Positions 1 through 9,669 are shown, counted from the first letter of the stretch. The stretch is 64,000 bases of DNA from Acidobacteriota bacterium (GCA_039028635.1 JBCCHV010000001.1:124001-188000); one strand, 5' to 3'. The notes: generated from the letters alone by a model not told the origin. Program-made: numbers and translations.

Positions 1-326
1 TCGTCGGTGGGTTGCCAACCGAAGTCCTCGTACCAGCTCTGCACCGCGTCACGAGTTGCGCTGTCGCCGATCGGCGCCGGTAGGTCTCGACCTTGGCGCA
101 GAGCGAGGCCATCGCTCTCCAGAAAGCGCGCCACCCCCCGCACCACCGGAAACGCCAGGCCGGCGGCAGCGCTGATCAGGGCAGCGCTGGTCTCCGGCGG
201 GCGCTGGCGGAAGGCCTCGGCGGTGAGGTGCTCCGCGAAGGCGTCCGCTGGCACCGCCTGAAGGCGGTCGCCGGTGTAGGGACAGCGCGCGAGGCTGGCG
301 AGCTCCTGCAGAGGGCTTTGGTTCAT
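1..326 (-). CDS. Class I SAM-dependent methyltransferase, N-terminal part (runs off the window)
   Basis: This leftward open frame starts at an ATG (complement of 324-326) and continues past base 1, so only about 108 residues are visible. The protein begins MNQSPLQELASLARCPYTGD, which looks like a Trm112-like zinc/transition segment, although only one Cys is present. It ends in a VQSWYEDFGWQ stretch like those that precede the methyltransferase fold in many SAM-dependent methyltransferases. The SAM-binding motif itself lies outside the window, so the family call is inference. The substrate is unknown. No neighbour on the same strand is visible. Confidence 0.5.
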   Translation of the reverse strand, partial: MNQSPLQELASLARCPYTGDRLQAVPADAFAEHLTAEAFRQRPPETSAALISAAAGLAFPVVRGVARFLESDGLALRQGRDLPAPIGDSATRDAVQSWYEDFGWQPTD

Positions 327-428
327 CGCAGGGCGGCAAGATAGCAGCTCCCGAGGCGGGCAGTCATATACTGAATCGAGGTCGTCCCGGGTCCGAGAGG
401 GGCGCGTAGCCCGTCTCGAAATATTCTT

Positions 429-478
429 CTAGCAGGTCTGGAAAGGACGCGAAGCGGACTTTTTCAGCAGGCTGCTAG
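429..478. repeat. Imperfect hairpin, REP-like CTAGCAG...CTGCTAG element
   Basis: CTAGCAG at 429-435 is complementary to CTGCTAG at 472-478. The inner arms (CTG with CAG, AAA with TTT) continue the pairing with bulges. A related sequence occurs once more at 17892-17911. Two dispersed copies suggest a small interspersed or terminator-like repeat. It lies in the otherwise empty 327-511 leader before the FHA regulator. Confidence 0.35.
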
Positions 479-511
479 CGAGGGCGTCCCCAATCGGGAG
501 GGTTGGACTGC

Positions 512-2305
512 ATGTATCGCATCGTCGTTTTCGCTCCAGACGGGGTCAAGCGATTTCCCGTGACTCGGCGGGAGCTGGTGCTGGGGAGCGATGCCGCCTG
601 CGACGTCGCCTTGCCCTACACCGGCGTCGCCCAGCAGCACGCCCGCCTGAGGCTCGATGGGGACGGGGTCGTGATCGAGGACCTCGGCGCCCGCAAGGGC
701 GTTTTCGTGAATGGCGAGAAAGTTCGCAAGGCACGCCTCGAGGAGCTCGAGGAAGTGCGCCTTGGAGGATTGACGCTGCTGCTCGAGGAGGTCCAGCCGG
801 AGGAACCGGAGGAGGAGACGCCGGCGGTCGAGGAAGAGGAATCGGAGGAGTGCTCGATCTCCGCCGAGCGCATGGTGGATCATTTGGCGCGGCTCAGCCA
901 ATGGGTGCTCGAAGATGTCGAGAGCCGCGTCACGCTCGAGTCGCTGCTGCAGGAGATCCTGGCGGACTTCGGTGGTGGTGCCGTCATGCTGCTTCACGGT
1001 GAGCTCGCCAAGGCGGGCATCAAGCTGCTGGTGGCGAGCGATGACCAATGGCTGACCGGCGGAGAAGAGCTGGTCGACCAGATTCTCGAGCGCTCCCTGC
1101 CGGAACCGCACAGCGGGGGGGTCTTCACCGGCACCCTCGAAAAGCGTCCGACCTGGATCTGCCACCACTCCTTCCGCGCCGTCGAGCGTTCCTACACGCT
1201 GGTGTTCGCGATCCCCGACTACGAGCCGGAGGAGTGGAGCCCGGTGGCGGCTCTGCGCGCCCTCGGCGAGCTCGTCATCCTCGGTCTGGTACACCACGTC
1301 GGCTGGTTCGAGCCCATCCTGCCGGGGCGCCGCGAGCAACCCGACCTGATTCTCGACCCCAGCCTGGTGGCCGGTGAGTCGATGGCCATGAAGCGCGTGC
1401 TCGAACGGCTGCGGGGCGCCGTCGATCCGCCGATTCACGTTCTGCTGCGGGGCGAGGCCGGGGTCGGCAAGGAGGCCCTGGCGCGCACTCTCCACATCTC
1501 GAGCTCTCGACGCGATGGTCCGCTGGTGGTGGCGACCTGCGCCGGCGCGAACGCCACCCAGATCGAGGCCGATCTCTTTGGGGCCGAGATTCGTGGCAAG
1601 GAAGGTCCCGTCCGACGCGAGGGCAAGCTGATGCTGGCGGACGGCGGGACGCTGTTTCTCGACGACGTGGAGAGCCTGCCGATCGAGCTGCAGGCGCGGC
1701 TGGTGCGCTTTCTGCGCTCGGGCGTCGTCGAGCCGGCCGGCAGCGAGCAAGCCACCAAGGTCGACGTCCGCCTGGTGGCCTCGAGTCGCGGTCCCCTCGA
1801 GCCCTTCGTCGCCCGCGACCAGTTCCGCGTCGACCTGGCCTACCGTCTGTCCCAGTCGGCGATCGACGTACCGGCCCTCCGCGAGCGCCGGGCCGACCTG
1901 CCGCTGCTCATTCAGACCAGCATCAACCGCTTCTGCCACGAGACCGGCAAACGCATGCAAGGCATCACCGTCAAGGCGATGTCGGCCCTCTTGGCCTACG
2001 ACTATCCGGGCAACCTGCCGGATCTCGAGAATGTCGTACGGCAGCTCGTCTACATGTGCCCGGTCGGGCAGCCGGCGGACGTCAACCTGCTGCCCGAGAA
2101 GGTCCGACGAAGCTCCGTGAGCATGCCGACGACGGCCGACATCTCGGACCTCAATCTCGAGCGTCTGGTGTCCCAGACCGAGGAATCGGCGATTCGCGAA
2201 GCCTTGCGCCGCACCGCCGAGAACAAGTCCCAGGCGGCCCGCCTGCTCGGCCTTTCCCGCAACGGCTTGAGCGCCAAGATGAAGCGCTTCGGGCTCGAAG
2301 ACTAG
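512..2305 (+). CDS. FHA domain / GAF-like / AAA+ (sigma-54-activator-type) / Fis-HTH regulator
   Basis: This is a 597-residue cytoplasmic regulator. Residues 1-95 form an FHA phosphothreonine-binding domain. Residues 120-280 look GAF-like. Residues 295-500 form an AAA+ domain with Walker A GEAGVGKE, Walker B GTLFLDD and the arginine-finger segment FRVDLAYRLS. The last 50 residues are a Fis-type helix-turn-helix. In true sigma-54 activators a GAFTGA loop follows the LFG motif. Here the sequence reads GAEIRGKEGPVRREG, so the sigma-54-contacting loop is missing. I chose the ATG at 512 because GGGAGGG (496-502) sits 9 bases upstream; a TTG at 503 is possible. The NtrY-like kinase gene follows 37 bases later, but this protein has no receiver domain, so input through the FHA domain is more likely. 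Confidence 0.85.
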   Translation: MYRIVVFAPDGVKRFPVTRRELVLGSDAACDVALPYTGVAQQHARLRLDGDGVVIEDLGARKGVFVNGEKVRKARLEELEEVRLGGLTLLLEEVQPEEPEEETPAVEEEESEECSISAERMVDHLARLSQWVLEDVESRVTLESLLQEILADFGGGAVMLLHGELAKAGIKLLVASDDQWLTGGEELVDQILERSLPEPHSGGVFTGTLEKRPTWICHHSFRAVERSYTLVFAIPDYEPEEWSPVAALRALGELVILGLVHHVGWFEPILPGRREQPDLILDPSLVAGESMAMKRVLERLRGAVDPPIHVLLRGEAGVGKEALARTLHISSSRRDGPLVVATCAGANATQIEADLFGAEIRGKEGPVRREGKLMLADGGTLFLDDVESLPIELQARLVRFLRSGVVEPAGSEQATKVDVRLVASSRGPLEPFVARDQFRVDLAYRLSQSAIDVPALRERRADLPLLIQTSINRFCHETGKRMQGITVKAMSALLAYDYPGNLPDLENVVRQLVYMCPVGQPADVNLLPEKVRRSSVSMPTTADISDLNLERLVSQTEESAIREALRRTAENKSQAARLLGLSRNGLSAKMKRFGLED

Positions 2306-2342
2306 GCCGCTCCGGTCGTTCCGCAGAAGCGCTCGACAACCC

Positions 2343-5300
2343 ATGCCAAAGCCCCCCCTTGGCCGACGGCCGCCCGCAGACGTCGGCGGTGAGGGTGACG
2401 CCGACAAGGCCGCCAGTCGTCCTCCGGTGGCGGCGGCAGTGAGCCGGCCGGGGCGCTCCCTGGGGGCCGTCTTCCTCCTGCTGGCGGCGCTGGCGGCACC
2501 CGCCTTGGAGCAGGCCTGGTGGCCGGCCGTCGGACTCGCCGCGTTCGCAATCGGTGCAGCCATCCTCTTGCCGCCGGGGCGCCAACGCTGGACGGTGGTG
2601 CTACCGCTGGCCGTCGCGGCCGCGGCGCTCCTCTGGGGCGACTACGAAGCGCAGCGCTTCGATCTCACCTCGACGGCGGGCCAGGAGAGGGCGGCGCGCG
2701 CCTACCGTCATCTGTGGGGCGATCTCGAGGCGGCGGCGCGAGTCACCGCGACTCGCTTGCCGCCGGATCGGGAAGACCATGTCGGCAACTTCGATCGTTT
2801 GAGCGAGGCGGCGATCGGCGACTTGACCGTCGCGCTGGTCGATCCCGACGGGACGCCCCGTGAGTGGTTCGGTCCGGGCTTGCTCCACGACCTGACGGCA
2901 TCGGATCTGCCGCCATCCGGTCCGACCTTCGCGGCCGGTTTTCGCTCCGTCACCCTGGCCTACGTCCTGCCGCTGGACGACAGCCGCCGGCCCTGGCGTA
3001 TGGTCTCGGCGCGCACGGACCCGGTCGATCGCCTGCCCTTTGGCGCCGGCGTCGCCGGGCCGCTGCGCTGGTCGCTGATCGACCAGGCCGACGAGGCTCA
3101 CCCGGAAAGCCATCAGATCTCCGTCGCGGGATATCCCACTCTGGTGGTGCGGACCCTCTCCGGCCCGCGACCGCAGCCCTGGCGGTCTCTTTCCTGGTGG
3201 GCCCTGGGGGTCGCCTTGCTCGGCCTGTGCTGGTTGCGTCGCCCGCAGTCGGTGCAGACCGCGGTGCTCGCCGCCGGCGGCGTCGCCGCCTGGGGTTGGG
3301 CTCTCGCCGCGAGCCCTCCGGAGATCGCCCTCGCGGCCTTCGCCGCGGCCCTCGCCGCTTGGGCTGGAAGCGGTCGCCTGGGGGCGGTACTGCCGCTGGC
3401 CGGCATCACCGCCGCTGCCACCTTCGGCGCCGCCCTCGGACTGCAATGGGCCGGTGGCTCGGACCCCTCACCGGACGCTGTTCTGCCCCTCGCCGTCGGG
3501 CGCCTCACCTTGACCCTGGTGGCCTTTGCCGGGCTGCGACTGATTCGCCCGCGTGCCGGAGCCGCCGGCGGCGTCGGAGGATTGATCGGCGGGGCCGTCC
3601 TGCTCGTCGGTGCGGCCCTGCAGGACTTTCTGCCGGTCGCGCTGCTGGCCCTGGTGTTGGGCACGATGCTGCTCGCTCGCTGGCTGGCTCGTGGCTCGTT
3701 GTCGGCGGGAACCGGTCGCGCCCTGCTGACCCTCTCGCTGGCCGCCGCGGTGGCAGCCCTCGCCTGGGGGAGCGCGCAGCGGCTGAGCCTGCGGCAGGAG
3801 CTCAAACAGTGGGCGGTGGATTGGGGACAGGACGGCGCTGCCGCCCAGGCGTTGGCCTGGTCCCGCGAAGTCTCGGCGGCCTTCGAAGGCGAGAGCTTCG
3901 AGGCTTTCCTGGCGCGCTCACCGGAGGATCTGGAGCGCCAGGATCTCGCCCTGGCGCTGTGGCAGGACTCGCCCTTGGCGCGCCTCGGAACCCTCTCGGC
4001 GCTGCAGGTCGAGCCCTTCGAAGGGCCGCCTTCGACTTTCGGTTTCGGCCTCTCCGTCGATGGCGACCCCAGCGATCCCGCCCTGCGCCAGGGAGCGGAG
4101 GCGGCCGACGAGATCACTCTGACCTATCGCGGCGAGCCCTGGGGCTGCGCCCGCTTCCGCTTGTGGGTCGGGCCGGCCTTCGGCCTTTCGTCGGAGCGTG
4201 ACCCGAATCTCGAGGGAACGCTCCTGCGCTCGGCGTCCGAAACCGTCTCTCAACTTCCCGCTGGAGCCGAGCTCGAGAGCGCCGTGGTGGTCGGTGATGC
4301 CGGCGAGCAACCATCGGGCGATGCCGGCTTTCGCCTCGACTACCAGGGCAGCCCCTGGCACTGGCGGCTGGCGGTGGGGCCGGCGGAGGTTCTCCGCCTG
4401 CCGGTGCTGGGCGTGGGCCGCGCCTTGCTGCGCGCCGGGTCCTTCGTTCTCGGGGTGTTGCTGGTGGCCGGCATCGTCGCTGCCCTCGCCGTCCCCCTGA
4501 CCCTGCCTCCGGGGTCCCTCGCTGCCGCCCTTCAGCGCGTGCTGCGGTCCTACTCGAAACGCCTGGTCCTGGTCTACACGCTGCTACTGCTACTGCCCCT
4601 GATCGTTCTCGACCTGCTGCTTCTCGCCACCGTCGAGCGCCGCCTGGTGGGCGAGCAGCAGCGGCGCGGACTGCTCGCCTTGGAGACCGCCGAAGGCATG
4701 GTGCGGGAGCTGCTCTCCACGCCCCAGCCGGGCTTCGGCATCGATCCTTCCTTCGCCGACGAGCGCATGAAGGAGATCGCGGCCACGGTGCGCAACGATG
4801 TCAACCTTTACTGGCGTAATCGGGTGTATGCGTCCAGTCGCAGCGAGCTCTACGCTGCCGGGCTGCTGCCGGCCCGTATTCCGGGTGATATTCATCACCT
4901 CTTCGAGCAGGGCAGTGAGGTGCGCTCGCGGGTGACCGCTGCCGGCGCCACTTCTTACCTGGAGCTCTATGCCGCCGTTCGGGTGCCCGGCAGCCGGGCG
5001 TCCGGTGGCTTCGTGCTCGCCATGCCTTTGCTCGCCGAGCAGAAGGAGGTGGCCCGCGAGCTCGCCGATCACCGCCGGCAGGTGGCCGTCATCACGGCGG
5101 CCTTGTGCGCCCTCCTGATCACCGTCGGGTCGCGTCTGGCGCGCAACTTCACGACTCCCCTGACGGAGCTGGTCGAGGGCACGCGGCGGATCGCGGCGGG
5201 GGAAGAGTCCCTCGGCCTGGCCCCGCGGGAGCTCGAGCTCGCCTCCCTGGTCGAGGCCGTCGACGAGATGGCCGGCAAGATCGCCGAGGGGCGGGCCAAG

Positions 5301-6371
5301 CTGATCCGCGAAAAACAGGTGGTGGATCGGATGGTGGAGAACATCACCGCCGGTATCGTCTCGGTGGATCGCGAGGGTCGGGTGATGATGCGCAACCGGG
5401 TCGCTTCGGACCTTCTCCGATTGGAGATCGGCGACCCGCTACGGGAGGCGTTCCGCGACCGTGAGGCGATGGCGCCGCTGCGGGCGTTCTTGGCGCGCGT
5501 CCGCGATCGGGCGATGCAGGAGACGGTCGAGCTGCCGGCAGCCGGCGAACAGGCCACCGAGGGTGGCCGCGAATGGAACCTGGTGTGGGTGCCGTTGCCG
5601 GGCGAGCGCGAGCCGGCGGCCTTGCTGGTGGTCGAGGACATCACCGAGACGCTGCAGGGGCAACGGCTGGCGGCCTGGGCCGAGATGGCCCGCATCATCG
5701 CCCACGAGATCAAGAACCCGCTGACGCCCATCCGGCTCAATGTCGAGCACATGCAGCAAGTCTGGGGCGATGGCCGGGCGGGGCGCTTCGAAGCGGTGTT
5801 CGAGCGCTGCACCAGCAACGTCTTGGCGCAGGTCGCGGAGCTGCAGCAGATCGCGTCCGAGTTCTCGACCTACAGCTCGATTCTGCAGATCGATCCGCAG
5901 CTTCAGGACTTGCGGGAGGCGATGGCGGACCTCGTCGGCCCCTATGTCACGGCGCCGCCGGAAGGGGTCGAGGTGAGCTTCGTCGGCCCGTCCGGAGACC
6001 TGATGGCCCGCTTCGATCGCAAGCTTCTCGGGCGAGCGATTCGCAACCTGATCGAGAATGCGCTGCGGGCCAGCGCCGGCGGTGGGGTGGTGACCGTCGA
6101 GCTGGCGTCGCGCCTCCAGGAGGCCAAGATCGCGGTGCGCGACAGCGGCCCCGGCGTGCCCACGGAAGACCTCGGAAGGATCTTCGACCCCTACTTCTCG
6201 ACCCACGATTCGGGGACCGGACTCGGCCTGCCGATCGCGCGCCGCGTGGTGCGCGAGCACGGGGGCTCGATCCAGGCCCGCAATCGCAGCGCAGGCGGGC
6301 TCGAAGTGGTGATTACAATACCCCTCGGATGGCGCGAGGCCGAGGGGGCGGACCCGGATTCGGTTTCCTGA
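2343..6371 (+). CDS. NtrY-like membrane sensor histidine kinase, very large
   Basis: The product is a 1342-residue histidine kinase. It has several membrane segments in the first 470 residues, an extracytoplasmic region, two more hydrophobic segments near residues 690-760, a second sensor region and a last membrane helix near 910. Then come HAMP (about 925-980), PAS (about 985-1060), HisKA and HATPase domains. The H-box is RIIAHEIKNPLTPIRLN with His at about residue 1121. The N-box is NLIENALRAS, and the G-boxes are DSGPGVP and GTGLGLPIARR. This order and the H-box match the NtrY group. Most NtrY proteins have about 700 residues, so the extra multi-pass N-terminal half is unusual. It probably works with the preceding FHA/AAA+ regulator, although no receiver domain is encoded nearby. 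Confidence 0.88.
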   Translation: MPKPPLGRRPPADVGGEGDADKAASRPPVAAAVSRPGRSLGAVFLLLAALAAPALEQAWWPAVGLAAFAIGAAILLPPGRQRWTVVLPLAVAAAALLWGDYEAQRFDLTSTAGQERAARAYRHLWGDLEAAARVTATRLPPDREDHVGNFDRLSEAAIGDLTVALVDPDGTPREWFGPGLLHDLTASDLPPSGPTFAAGFRSVTLAYVLPLDDSRRPWRMVSARTDPVDRLPFGAGVAGPLRWSLIDQADEAHPESHQISVAGYPTLVVRTLSGPRPQPWRSLSWWALGVALLGLCWLRRPQSVQTAVLAAGGVAAWGWALAASPPEIALAAFAAALAAWAGSGRLGAVLPLAGITAAATFGAALGLQWAGGSDPSPDAVLPLAVGRLTLTLVAFAGLRLIRPRAGAAGGVGGLIGGAVLLVGAALQDFLPVALLALVLGTMLLARWLARGSLSAGTGRALLTLSLAAAVAALAWGSAQRLSLRQELKQWAVDWGQDGAAAQALAWSREVSAAFEGESFEAFLARSPEDLERQDLALALWQDSPLARLGTLSALQVEPFEGPPSTFGFGLSVDGDPSDPALRQGAEAADEITLTYRGEPWGCARFRLWVGPAFGLSSERDPNLEGTLLRSASETVSQLPAGAELESAVVVGDAGEQPSGDAGFRLDYQGSPWHWRLAVGPAEVLRLPVLGVGRALLRAGSFVLGVLLVAGIVAALAVPLTLPPGSLAAALQRVLRSYSKRLVLVYTLLLLLPLIVLDLLLLATVERRLVGEQQRRGLLALETAEGMVRELLSTPQPGFGIDPSFADERMKEIAATVRNDVNLYWRNRVYASSRSELYAAGLLPARIPGDIHHLFEQGSEVRSRVTAAGATSYLELYAAVRVPGSRASGGFVLAMPLLAEQKEVARELADHRRQVAVITAALCALLITVGSRLARNFTTPLTELVEGTRRIAAGEESLGLAPRELELASLVEAVDEMAGKIAEGRAKLIREKQVVDRMVENITAGIVSVDREGRVMMRNRVASDLLRLEIGDPLREAFRDREAMAPLRAFLARVRDRAMQETVELPAAGEQATEGGREWNLVWVPLPGEREPAALLVVEDITETLQGQRLAAWAEMARIIAHEIKNPLTPIRLNVEHMQQVWGDGRAGRFEAVFERCTSNVLAQVAELQQIASEFSTYSSILQIDPQLQDLREAMADLVGPYVTAPPEGVEVSFVGPSGDLMARFDRKLLGRAIRNLIENALRASAGGGVVTVELASRLQEAKIAVRDSGPGVPTEDLGRIFDPYFSTHDSGTGLGLPIARRVVREHGGSIQARNRSAGGLEVVITIPLGWREAEGADPDSVS

Positions 6372-6439
6372 CCCCTCGCTTTGCCGGTCGTCCGACGGAA
6401 TCAATTGTGGTTTCTTTTTCTTCGAGGTCTTTCACCGGC

Positions 6440-7963
6440 ATGTTTCGAGCGCCGATTCGCCATCTTCCCCGTCCCTTGAAGGGCGCGCCGAGTCACTTCC
6501 CGAGGCTCGCCGCCATGCTCCTGCTGGTGGCCTGCTCGTGGGCCTGTGGCGGCGCGGCGGAACGGCCGATCAAGGCGGCCGGCTCGGTGCTCTGGATCGA
6601 ACCCGCGACGGTTTCTTCCCTCGATCCCGAGCGCGTCGACCAGCTACGCCAGGCCGGCATTCGAGAGCTCTTCCTGGAAGGCGCCGAGATGCGCTGGGAG
6701 GGCTCCCAGCCGACGCTGACGGGAGAGCCGGTCCCGCGTTCGCTACCGCGAGCCCCCGTGACCTTGGTGATCCGCGGCCCCTGGCCGCGGGCGCTGGCCG
6801 ATGACGCCGAGGTCGCCGCCGCCGGTTTGGACGCCGCCCTCGACCGCCTGCGCCTACAGGCCGAAGGGCAGGGAATTCTTCCGGTCGGGTTCCATTTCGC
6901 GCCGGCAGCCGGTGAGCCCTATTCGCTGGCGTCGCTGGCGGCGGTGCTCTCCGCCCGGCAGGGCACCGACCTCTTTCTCTCGATCGAGATTCCGCCCCGC
7001 ACCCTGGGTACGGACGAGGCCGCCGAGGCGGTGCGGGCGGCGGACTTCGTGGTCGCCAACCTGCTCGGTCAGCGACCGGAGGAGGCGGAGCGTCCGGAGG
7101 CCTGGCGCAGCGCCGACGCCGACGCAGCCGTCGCCGCCCTCGAAGCCCTCGGAGCGCGCTACCTGGTCGGGGTGGTGACCCTGGGGGCGGCCTACCGACT
7201 CGGGGGCGACGGCGAACGGGTGGCGATGACCACCCAGGCTTCGCCCAAGGACCTGGTGCGTCACCGGGCCCTCGAGCGAACCCGGGCGCGGCTCCTCGAG
7301 GGCTGGGATCGTCGCGTGCTCGGTGCTCGGGCGGTCCGAGCCACCGAGCTCGCCGGCTGGAAGTTGGCCAAGGGCGAGAAGGTCGAGGCGATCCAGCTCC
7401 TGCCGGTGCACCTGATCGATCTGCGAGATCGACTGCGTTTCGACAACCTGTCGGGCTATCTCGGCGAGTCCTACTATCGCTTGCCGCGCACCGGCGAAGG
7501 TCTCTCCCTGGCGGTGGCCGACCTGGTCGACGCCCTCACCGGGGTGACCACCGAGCCCCACCTCGAGATCTCCATTCCACAGCGCCAGACGAGCGGTGAA
7601 ACGGTGGCTTTTCGCGTCTGGTTGCGCAATCTCAGCGAGCGCTCGACGGACGTTGCTTTCTATGACCAGAACTATGTCGAGGTGACGGTCGAGGGCGGGG
7701 TGGTGGTGGATGTCGCCCCCGGCGAGTTCGAGCGCTACGCCTTCGAGCAGGATGGCCTGCCGATCCGCAACATGCGCGCCCTGCGCTCGGCCAATGGCGT
7801 CAAGCTCTTCGTGCCCATCGTCGAGGGCGGTGACGCCGTGCGCAGTGGCACCATTCTGGTGCGTGGCCGGCCCGGTCGCCCGCCGGCCCTGATCGTCGGC
7901 GGGCGCTTCCTGCTCCCCGGCGGCGGCGAGATGACCCTCGCCCGGCGCGCCGTCGCCCAGTAG
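6440..7963 (+). CDS. Exported lipoprotein of unknown function
   Basis: This 507-residue protein has a basic N-terminus, a hydrophobic core (LAAMLLLVACSWACGG) and Cys residues placed as for a lipobox, so it is probably membrane anchored. The rest looks like a mixed alpha/beta fold with stretches such as LWIEPATVSSLDPERVDQLRQ and GILPVGFHFAP, which could be a TIM-barrel hydrolase-like fold. A C-terminal beta-rich region follows. I do not recognise a family. The frame is open upstream into the kinase gene, but the ATG at 6440 is the first start after the kinase stop and gives a proper signal sequence; an internal ATG near 6515 is the alternative. It lies 68 bases downstream of the kinase and could be cotranscribed. 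Confidence 0.6.
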   Translation: MFRAPIRHLPRPLKGAPSHFPRLAAMLLLVACSWACGGAAERPIKAAGSVLWIEPATVSSLDPERVDQLRQAGIRELFLEGAEMRWEGSQPTLTGEPVPRSLPRAPVTLVIRGPWPRALADDAEVAAAGLDAALDRLRLQAEGQGILPVGFHFAPAAGEPYSLASLAAVLSARQGTDLFLSIEIPPRTLGTDEAAEAVRAADFVVANLLGQRPEEAERPEAWRSADADAAVAALEALGARYLVGVVTLGAAYRLGGDGERVAMTTQASPKDLVRHRALERTRARLLEGWDRRVLGARAVRATELAGWKLAKGEKVEAIQLLPVHLIDLRDRLRFDNLSGYLGESYYRLPRTGEGLSLAVADLVDALTGVTTEPHLEISIPQRQTSGETVAFRVWLRNLSERSTDVAFYDQNYVEVTVEGGVVVDVAPGEFERYAFEQDGLPIRNMRALRSANGVKLFVPIVEGGDAVRSGTILVRGRPGRPPALIVGGRFLLPGGGEMTLARRAVAQ

Positions 7964-7982
7964 CAAGCGGGTCTGCGATCCC

Positions 7983-9572
7983 TCAGAGGTAGCCCAGGCT
8001 GCGCAGCAGGTCCCGCTGCTCGTCCGTCAGCTCCTCCTTGGCGCGCTCGTCGAGGGCCCGGCGGTGACGCACCAGCTGGCGCTCGAGGCGACGCTCGAGG
8101 ACCTCGCCATCGCTGCCGCCATCGCCACCGGCGAGCTCGTCGGGAGAGCGCGTCAGGTCGACCGTTTGGCGCCGCCTGATGTTGGCGTAGTCCTGCCAGA
8201 GCACCTTCACCGGCCAGCGATAGCCGGCCAGGCCGACGATCTCCTCCGGTTGGGTGGGGGAGAGGCCATAGCTCCACCATTCGTCGCTCGGCGGGCACTC
8301 GGACGGCTTCTCCCAGCAGGGTCGCAGAGAGCGACCGGTGATGCCCGGTGGGCTGGCCAGCTCGAGGAGGTCGAGGAGGGTCGGCGTCAGGTCCGCGGAG
8401 AGGGCGGAACGGTCGGTGATCCGCCGGCCCGCCGGAATCGCCGGGCCGCGCAGCAGAAAGAGAGTGCGGAGCTGGTCCTGGTAAACGAATGGCGCGTGGC
8501 CGACCATGCCGAGGCGATAGAGCGCTTCGCCGTGATCGGAGGTCAGCACCCAGAGGGTCTTCGAGCTGTCGCCGAGGGCCCTCGAGAGGCGGCCCAACTG
8601 CTGGTCGACGAAGGCGACCTCGTGGCGGTACTCGGTGATCGCTTCGGCTTTCGATTGGCCGAGGCGGCGGCCGCGGAAGATCAGATCGACTTCGACGGCC
8701 TCGTCGCCGGGGTTCGAAAGGACCAGCGACCAGCTCGGCTCGAGGCGAATCTCCTCGCCCGGGCCGGGGGGCGGGACGGCACCGGTCCAGGGCGCCAGGT
8801 TTTCCGGCACCAGGAGCTCCAGCACCAGGTAGCTCGCCGTCGGTTGCGGAGGCGGCAGGGCGCGGAAGGTCACCTGATGCTCCCCTGGAGGCAGCGGGAA
8901 CACCACCGAAAAGTGTTCCTTCGAGGCCAGGTCCCAGGTGCCGAGAGGGGCGCCCTCGAGGTCGAGGGCGAGATCCGGTGGGCTGTGCCGGCGACGATAG
9001 GGCTCGTGGGGATCGGAGAGATGGACCCAGAGGAAAATTGGCCGGTCTCCCTGCTCGGCGATCCAGCTCTCGGCGAGGTCGAGGACCTCGTCGCCGTAGC
9101 GATAGGGACGCGGATGGGCGAAGCGGTCGTCGTAGGTTTCGAACCCCTGGTCGAGGCCGAACTGACGGCCGAGCACACCCAGAGAAGGAAAGGCAGCCGT
9201 GCGATAGCCGGCTTCGCGCAGGACCTCGGCCAGCGTGGTCAGGCTTTCCGGAACCGTGTCACCGTTGGCCATGACGCCGTTGTCGAGGGGCGCCGTTCCG
9301 GTGAACAGGCTGGTGTGGGCCGGCAAGGTCAAGGGCACCGGAGTGTGGGCCTGCTCGAACAGCAGGCCCTGACGGGCGAAGCTGGCCAGCTCGGGCGTGG
9401 TGTCGACGGTGGGATCGAACAGGCTGGTGAACTCGACGTTCAGGGTGTCGAAGGTCACCACCACGACGCGCGAGTAGCGTGGGTGAACGCCTTCCGAGCT
9501 GCAGGCGAGAAACGCCAGAGATGCCAGGAGAATGGTCGCCAGCGGTCGCGCGCGGAGAATTCGAGGCCACAT
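7983..9572 (-). CDS. Sulfatase-like alkaline phosphatase superfamily hydrolase, lipoprotein
   Basis: The 529-residue product begins MWPRILRARP, followed by a hydrophobic stretch and LAFLACSS, a good lipobox. The metal-site start VVVVTFDTLN, the segment TLPAHTSLFTG and the HLSDPHEPY and TSDHGE motifs place it in the sulfatase/phosphodiesterase branch. In formylglycine-dependent sulfatases a Cys or Ser begins the CxPSR motif; here Thr of TLPAH takes that position, so phosphoester hydrolysis or a degenerate site is more likely than sulfate release. The start is the ATG at 9572. The frame remains open upstream, but that extension has no signal sequence and overlaps the leader of the divergent peptidase. 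The stop-to-stop distance to the convergent lipoprotein gene is about 20 bases. Confidence 0.8.
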   Translation of the reverse strand: MWPRILRARPLATILLASLAFLACSSEGVHPRYSRVVVVTFDTLNVEFTSLFDPTVDTTPELASFARQGLLFEQAHTPVPLTLPAHTSLFTGTAPLDNGVMANGDTVPESLTTLAEVLREAGYRTAAFPSLGVLGRQFGLDQGFETYDDRFAHPRPYRYGDEVLDLAESWIAEQGDRPIFLWVHLSDPHEPYRRRHSPPDLALDLEGAPLGTWDLASKEHFSVVFPLPPGEHQVTFRALPPPQPTASYLVLELLVPENLAPWTGAVPPPGPGEEIRLEPSWSLVLSNPGDEAVEVDLIFRGRRLGQSKAEAITEYRHEVAFVDQQLGRLSRALGDSSKTLWVLTSDHGEALYRLGMVGHAPFVYQDQLRTLFLLRGPAIPAGRRITDRSALSADLTPTLLDLLELASPPGITGRSLRPCWEKPSECPPSDEWWSYGLSPTQPEEIVGLAGYRWPVKVLWQDYANIRRRQTVDLTRSPDELAGGDGGSDGEVLERRLERQLVRHRRALDERAKEELTDEQRDLLRSLGYL

Positions 9573-9669
9573 GTCGAAGATCCTAACGCCGGGAAGAGTA
9601 GAATGCGTCGACATCTCGAGGAACGAGGGACGACGACGTGAACTCAACGGAGAAGGAGGAGGAAGGCCC

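Noticed and set aside
512-2305. Classical NtrC-type sigma-54 response regulator
   Set aside because: There is no receiver domain and no GAFTGA loop, so that label would mislead.
464-2563. 699-codon leftward open frame opposite the FHA/AAA+ gene
   Set aside because: Codon-position GC bias makes long antisense frames in this genome. The plus-strand product has clear FHA and AAA+ motifs; the leftward translation has none.
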